Shown one piece after another: positions 58,836 to 64,000 of a stretch of 64,000 nucleotides of DNA. Position 1 is the stretch's first letter, and each line of letters opens with the position of its first letter. Made by a program: the position numbers and the translations under genes. The stretch is from the NCBI GenBank assembly GCA_020284085.1, contig JACEVL010000493.1, positions 62,001 to 126,000 of the forward strand, in the 5' to 3' direction. The notes under the pieces were generated by a model. It saw nothing but the letters and a program-made list of their open reading frames with translations, was not told where the DNA came from and searched no databases. Source of the DNA: Aporrectodea caliginosa. Taxonomy: Eukaryota > Annelida > Clitellata > Crassiclitellata > Lumbricidae.

Positions 58836-61356
58836 TCATGAGGATTCTCCAGAAAGGAAAGCCACCCTTGATGCCCACGTTCGCTGTGTGATTGGTGAAG
58901 CGGCTACAGCACCAGACTTCCTTCCCAAGTTATTGACGGAACTTTGAGCAGACTGGTTCAGCGCATTACTGGTTCCAGAGGGTTTGCCCAATACGACACC
59001 AGTCTTTTGCATGTTTGGTACAACCTTTGTGGCTTGCAGCTCAGTAGACTGCTCCCGAGACTTTGCGCCATAACACATTTGTGGAATCTTTCCTATGCCT
59101 GCTGTGCTGTTGTGAAATGTGCTTCCTCCAGTACGAAAACCCTCAAACATCTGCCGATTTCTTTCGTAATTGTTTTCCATATCGGGGTTCAACAATGGCA
59201 GAACAGCAGCAGAATTTCGCTTAGAGGGAGACATTTTTGCCATGATTCCGCTATTGCCAAACTGCTCATGAGAGTACCCGACTTTTGTGTCAGTCTTATT
59301 CAAATTAACAGAATTTTCTGCAGTTGATGTATTTTGAGATAAAAGTGTATTTCTACTGTGGTTGCCAGCAACAATCTGAATCTCACTGTCGTTCAACGAA
59401 CAACTTTTAGGATTTAAAACAGAGCCCGTATCAGAAACTCCTCTTCCACTGCCACGATAAATCGAGCTCTCACAACACTGGCCTTGCTTCTGTTCAGTCT
59501 GTCTTGCCAAACTTGTTTTAACTTTTGGACGGACATCAGAACAGAAATTGCTTTGTTCCAGAATTTTTCGAAGATCTTCGGGTGAAACGTAATCGTCATT
59601 TAAATTTTTCTCTTTAGAGCTGGCTTCTTTAGAGGTAGAGGTAGTTATGCAGGAAGCTGAATTATTTGGATTCCGATCCGATTCGATTCTACGTGAAGAC
59701 GCTGCTAGCATTTCTATGGCCTCGTCTAACTCTGGCGATACAGAAAATTGAACAAATGAAAGCTGTTCGTCTGGATATGTGCCACGTTCAGAGTTGGATA
59801 ATTCTCTGGAAGATTCAGCAGATGATGTTATGATTGACTTCTGAGTGCCTAAGCGCTGCTCCTGCGATGTTGAAATCGGAGCACCATTCTTGATGCCTTT
59901 ATCAGAATTCGTCAAAAGACTCTCTGCCTGGATTTTGGAAGAACGTAGGGGTAAATTCATGTTTAACTGGTTATTCACACATTGTTCTACGTTTTTCTGT
60001 GCGTTAGCAAAGTTTTCCTTAACCAGCTGCCTGCTGGTGAAGTTGCCAGCCTGAGAGTCACTTAGTGCTCTTGCTACAGTCTTGTTAGGCAACTTGATGT
60101 CAGAAGAGGTCCTACTTGTACAAGGCCGGAAGCTAGTATCTGCCCTCTGCTTCTCTGTATTGCAAGAAATTTCGAAATGAGGTGCTTTGTACGGTAAAAG
60201 ATTACTGGAGCAAGACAATTTTTCACCACTCGCTACTTTGTCTACGGCAGAAAACTGTTTTGAACTTTCTTTTGGGTTGCTTTCAGCTACATCATATCTG
60301 GTATATGCGACATCTGGAGACTTCACGCTAATGCCACCAACTGACGGGCTAACGGTTTTCTTTTGTATCTCCCCACAACCGTGATGAACCTTGAGTGAAC
60401 TAACAAAAGGCCTCGTTGTCGAAAAGTAGTTGCAAGTCTGTTGCAAAGGACTGTGGGGCAGTTCGAAATCCCTGCTGTTCCGTTTGCTGCTTAAAGGCAA
60501 TGTTGCGTAAGGATTCTCACTAGGAAATGAGGTTCTCCAGCCTTTGTCAGCACTAGTACCACACGAATCGAAGGAAGACGGATGACAACCAGGCAGCAGA
60601 TGCTTCTGCTTATCGGCACGCATAGAACTGCTTCTGTTACTTGAAAGGCTGGCACTGCGAGCCAGAATGGTCTCCAGTTCACTGGAGAAGGCACGAGCCA
60701 GTCTCCTCCGACTGGGAGAACTACCATTGCTGTTCTGTTCTGCGGACTCCTCCCTGTTCCTGTCTTTGTCTGCAGCGATCTTTTCAGCAAGGACCGCCAG
60801 CTTCTGTATCTCTGACATCTCGCTTGGCGAGCGCTGCAACATGCCAAGATCGATGTTTGTGCCAAAGCTGCATCCGCTGTCGACATCCGAAAGCGAGTCC
60901 GGACCTGGAGACATGTGAAGTCTCGTTGAAGTCGGTGCAAACATCGTCCAGACTGCGCCGAAACTCTGCACAATTGCCCGCTTCACTCGCGAAAACAAAG
61001 TAGTCGACCTCTCGCTTGAAGCGCAGTCCAGGCTGACTGGGTCGCTTCCCAAACTATCCATGCAGATCGATGAGGAGTGACAGTCCCGAGCGGAGTACCA
61101 GTCCGAAGTGGTGCTGCTGCGCACTGAGGCCCCGTCTGGGTGAAGGAATCGATCGTAGTCGCTGGCAAAGTCTGACGTCACGGACAGTCGCTGCAGTGCT
61201 TCCTCGACTCTCTCAAGACCATGTTTCGGTTCAATGGATTCAGACTGAACTTTGTCAAAAGCTTCGTGCGTGTCCTCAGAAATCGATGGAAAAGATTGCT
61301 TCGTCTGAGAAAAACCGAGATTTGTCAATGATTGCCGAACTGTTAATGTTGATGAC
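58836..61356 (-). CDS. Unrecognised protein, 839-residue Ser-rich terminal exon
   Basis: One long minus-strand exon from a clean acceptor (ttttgtctcag, ends at 61357) to TGA at 58836. It opens in phase (one base finishing a codon), then reads SSTLTVRQSLTNLGF.... An in-frame TTG at 61328 is not a start; there is no initiator ATG, so upstream exons must lie beyond 61.4 kb. The product is Ser/Thr/Asn-rich and apparently disordered. Features: a short helix-prone acidic/basic start (GLERVEEALQRLSV), one hydrophobic-aromatic patch LFSRVKRAIVQSFGAVWTMF (about residues 120-139), EIQKLAVLAEKIAADKDRN, repeated RS.SS motifs, and a distinct C-terminus TQRTWASRVAFLSGESS. No catalytic or metal-binding motif seen. 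The length of the stop-free run on one strand only, plus the splice acceptor, argue it is real. Convergent with the DUSP gene. Confidence 0.82.
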
Positions 61357-62099
61357 CTGAGACAAAATCAAAATCACTCACGTAACTCATCAAACTATGA
61401 CTTAATCATAATCAACACACGCACAGAGGGTGTAATATTGGAGAACTTAACATGTAACGTCAAGCACGCCAAGTTTAATAATTCACGTGCAGCTGGAATC
61501 ATGCAACGGGAACAAATTGGAAGCTACGACTAGTACAAAATGTAAATGAAATTATTTCCATTGCATGCTAAATCGAATTAGCATTTATATTCATGAGAAC
61601 AAAAGTCCACGGAGGCTCACATTTATGCAAGTACACAAAGCTCTGCTGCAACTGATCTGACAGAATAAATAATTAGAAAGCAAATTTTAAAATTATAAAC
61701 CAGGATCAGAATGCAACTGGTATCAAACCGAAATAATTTTGCAAGTTAACTAAGTTAACTAAAGCTGAAAACATGTATGTGACCCCTGCAGAGAAAATGG
61801 ACTACTTATATCTTAATAGAAAAGCTGGAAAATGTCATTTTCACAATGAGCTGCTTTGCAGTTATTGGCTCCAAGAAGTGAATGTGTAAACACCATTATT
61901 CCACATGCTGTCCAAAGGCCACATTTTGTTACTAAAAACAATGATTTCAATTTTTAAATTATGGCAGTTCCCAAATATTCATATGAAGTATATACTGTAG
62001 AATGGCAGCCTTTATCTACAGTTCTGTTATTTTAGCCTATCAGATTTTATAAATGCTTATGATTCAATTTATGGCAAGTGGCTCTTTTCTTCAGCCATA
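61357..62099 (-). other. presumed intron of the unrecognised gene
   Basis: AT-rich non-coding sequence upstream of the terminal exon; I could not place the previous exon. Confidence 0.4.
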
Positions 62100-62200
62100 G
62101 TCATTCATTCATTCATTCATTCATTCATTCAGAGCATTTATATACCTCTTCAAGAAGTGCGCTCCCGGCCCAGCCAATTTCTGAAAAAAGACTCTGATAA
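62098..62200 (-). mobile_element. SINE-B 3'-end copy with (ATTC)n tail
   Basis: (CATT)n then 'cagagcatttatatacctct' 'tcaagaagtgcgctcc'. Same end as 48088 and 63890. Confidence 0.62.
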
Positions 62201-62384
62201 TCAGCCATAGAGTTACATAGTCAGATAATATGTTCCTGGATATTTATAAGAATCAAACTCTGGGTAAATTCAAACCTGAAAATATTGGGTAACTCTATCT
62301 TGGAATTCTTTAAGGAACTTCCACCAAGTAATCACTCGCTTACTCAGACAACTTACAAGAAGACCAAATCTCTTAGACAACCCC

Positions 62385-62700
62385 TTGACGCAGTCATGGG
62401 TATAAAGTGTTAGTTACTTCCTGTTTCTTAGCCATGGCATACAAGGGCTGGTGACCAGCTCTTTTACTGGTCATCAAAATATATGCCATGGCAGGAATAT
62501 CAGCTCTCGTGAATAAGCTGGTGACCTGCGTTTGGTTTTCGAGTGGCACTTTACAAGTTTGGAATTTACGATTATGATTACTAGGATTACGATCTTCTAA
62601 CTGACACTGTACGATCAGTGTAGGCTACTCATTTCCGCTGAGTTGGCTAGGGGGCACAAGTGAAGTTAAAATCTGGAAAAATTTCTGCCCTGGCAGGGAT
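62385..62700 (-). mobile_element. SINE-A, interrupted
   Basis: 'cagtcatgggtataaagtgt' and, after an insert containing 'cgtgaataagctggtgacc', 'actgtacgatcagtgtaggc', 'ctgagttggctagggggcac' and 'aaatttctgcc' (reverse SINE-A). Confidence 0.6.
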
Positions 62701-62711
62701 ATTACCCAAAG

Positions 62712-62892
62712 CGTGGAGCGCGGTGGTGTAGGGGTATGTTCAGTGCCTTGCCCGGAGGGTTCGGGTTCGAATCCACCTCCAGGGACCCTGGGCAAGTCCT
62801 TCACTTCGCAATTGCATCGGCGTGAAACTCCGATTCAGTGTCCGTGCTGTAGTCGGGAGTCTGAGTAGAAAGAAGGGGCGCTATAACGCTCA
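62712..62892 (+). mobile_element. SINE-B, near full length with tRNA-like head
   Basis: Head 'gcggtggtgtaggggtatgt' (A-box), 'gggttcgaatccacctcc' (B-box), body 'accctgggcaagtccttcac', end 'tgagtagaaagaaggggcgc' 'tataacg'. The ending explains the short 'ggcgctatataaattc' copies elsewhere as 5'-truncated members. Confidence 0.7.
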
Positions 62893-63069
62893 TTAGCCCA
62901 TCTGTCCAAACCACTGCATTGACAATAAGAGACGTTACTTACACATAAGCCTTTTGTTGTTCTTTGTGGTCCAAGGGGGAAGGAAGATATCGAGGATGGT
63001 ATCTTGCTTTGCTCACCTCAGTACTGTTTTCAATCTTTCTTCCTATGAAATCAACCAAATTTAACCATA

Positions 63070-63480
63070 TACAACTAAACAATGTCAACAGATGCTGTAA
63101 TCAGACCGTGATGTAAAAAATCGATTTTGATACATTACAGTTTATGAAAAAACAAATCTCTTTTGATATATTGCACGATAAAAAAATCTGTTTTTGTTAC
63201 ACTACAGTAGAAGATCAAATCAAATCCTACATCTTACATTACAGTTCAATACAAGATCAAAAAATCTGTTTCTACATTACAGTACAATACATGAATACAA
63301 CATAAAAAACACTACAGTAAAATACAAGATAAAAAATCTATTTTTACATTAACAGTACAATACCAGATCAACACAAATCTCTTTTTGTTACACTACAGTA
63401 CAAGATCAAAACAAATCTTTTTGTTTTGTTACTTTACATAACAAAGCATAGCATAACAATCACTTATTGTTACATTACAC
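63070..63480 (+). repeat. degenerate ~40-bp repeat (acactacagtacaagatc)
   Basis: Eight or so loose copies of 'ttgttacactacagtacaag' + 'atcaaaacaaatct'. Confidence 0.82.
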
Positions 63481-63859
63481 CACATAAGCAAAACAAATGC
63501 TGTTGCTACTTTACGTTACAAGCCATGACTCATGCAAACGAAATGTTATGAAGAGATACGATGAAAAATACGTGGTAGCAGGTGGCTGTGAAAACTGGAG
63601 GCCGATAATAACCAGTAGGTCGGCAGATGCGTGGATCTTACAGACGTTTACTACTCTCAGGCGAAAAAGCGTTTGACGGAAGATGTAGGTCAAAACAATA
63701 ATATGCCAAACTATACAGTATTGATAATCGATATCTTGATTTAAAGGCATGACTCATAAGATTTGTCATTTCGACCATACGAGTATCGTCTTTGTAATCG
63801 TCCTATCATTTTAAACCCATTACCATCACCACCACAACCAACACCACCACCACCCCGAC

Positions 63860-63950
63860 AACTAACACCACCACCATTCATTCATTCATTTGGGGGATTT
63901 ATATAGCACCACTTCAATGGCACTACTCAGAGGTACTCATTCATCCACAG
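63860..63950 (-). mobile_element. SINE-B 3'-end copy
   Basis: (ATTC)n, then 'gggggatttatatagcacca' 'cttcaatggcactactcagagg'. Same truncated end as 48088. CAC/ACC simple sequence flanks it. Confidence 0.65.
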
Positions 63951-64000
63951 CAATAATTATATATCACCACCTCTTCACCACCACTACTCAGACATCATAA

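Noticed and set aside
61326..61328. Start codon (TTG) for the 830-residue frame
   Set aside because: TTG is not a plausible initiator here; the frame stays open upstream to a good splice acceptor at 61357, so this is a downstream exon.

Overview
The window looks like animal nuclear DNA. Coding sequence sits in short exons with GT-AG introns whose phases chain correctly, and the intervening DNA is AT-rich and crowded with SINEs, LINE fragments, hAT- and piggyBac-type non-autonomous transposons, foldbacks and long minisatellites. Nothing suggests a prokaryote, virus or plasmid. The repeat style, including strong enrichment of the octamer TAGGCCTA, resembles marine invertebrates (perhaps an echinoderm or another deuterostome), but I cannot assign a species.

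Three protein-coding loci are visible. (1) Positions 875-16695 (+): the last eight coding exons (295 residues plus stop) of a protein phosphatase 6 regulatory subunit (PPP6R/SAPS family) whose 5' part lies outside the window. Its first intron holds a ~7 kb array of a 13-bp unit that almost lacks G on the sense strand. Two later introns hold arrays of a 34-bp unit. (2) Positions 28537-52283 (+): a complete dual-specificity MAP kinase phosphatase of the DUSP8/DUSP16 type, seven coding exons, 614 residues, with an N-terminal rhodanese/kinase-binding domain and an intact HCxxGxxRS catalytic loop. Its 15.9 kb third intron contains much of the transposon content. (3) Positions 61356-58836 (-): an 839-residue Ser-rich terminal exon of a gene I do not recognise, convergent with the phosphatase.

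Layout: 1-16.7 kb, PPP6R exons and minisatellite-filled introns; 16.7-19 kb, PPP6R 3' flank; 19-26 kb, a transposon cluster (MITE, foldback, piggyBac-like element, 1.7 kb hAT-like element); 26-28.5 kb, presumed DUSP 5' flank; 28.5-52.3 kb, DUSP exons with LINE fragments, a second hAT family, a 3.5 kb foldback, a MITE and SINEs; 52.3-58.8 kb, intergenic repeats; 58.8-61.4 kb, the unknown exon; 61.4-64 kb, SINEs in its presumed upstream intron.

PPP6R and the DUSP are both phosphatase-related signalling proteins, but nothing shows that they work together. The points most worth a second look are: the almost G-free 7 kb intronic array; the 34-bp array whose every unit pairs a GTAAGT 5'-splice-like site with AATAAA; two nearly identical 1.7 kb hAT copies in opposite orientation flanking DUSP exons 1-6; a 3.5 kb foldback with YY1-like motifs at its ends; and a 67-bp SINE end flanked by a 7-bp duplication, apparently one of the shortest retroposed units.
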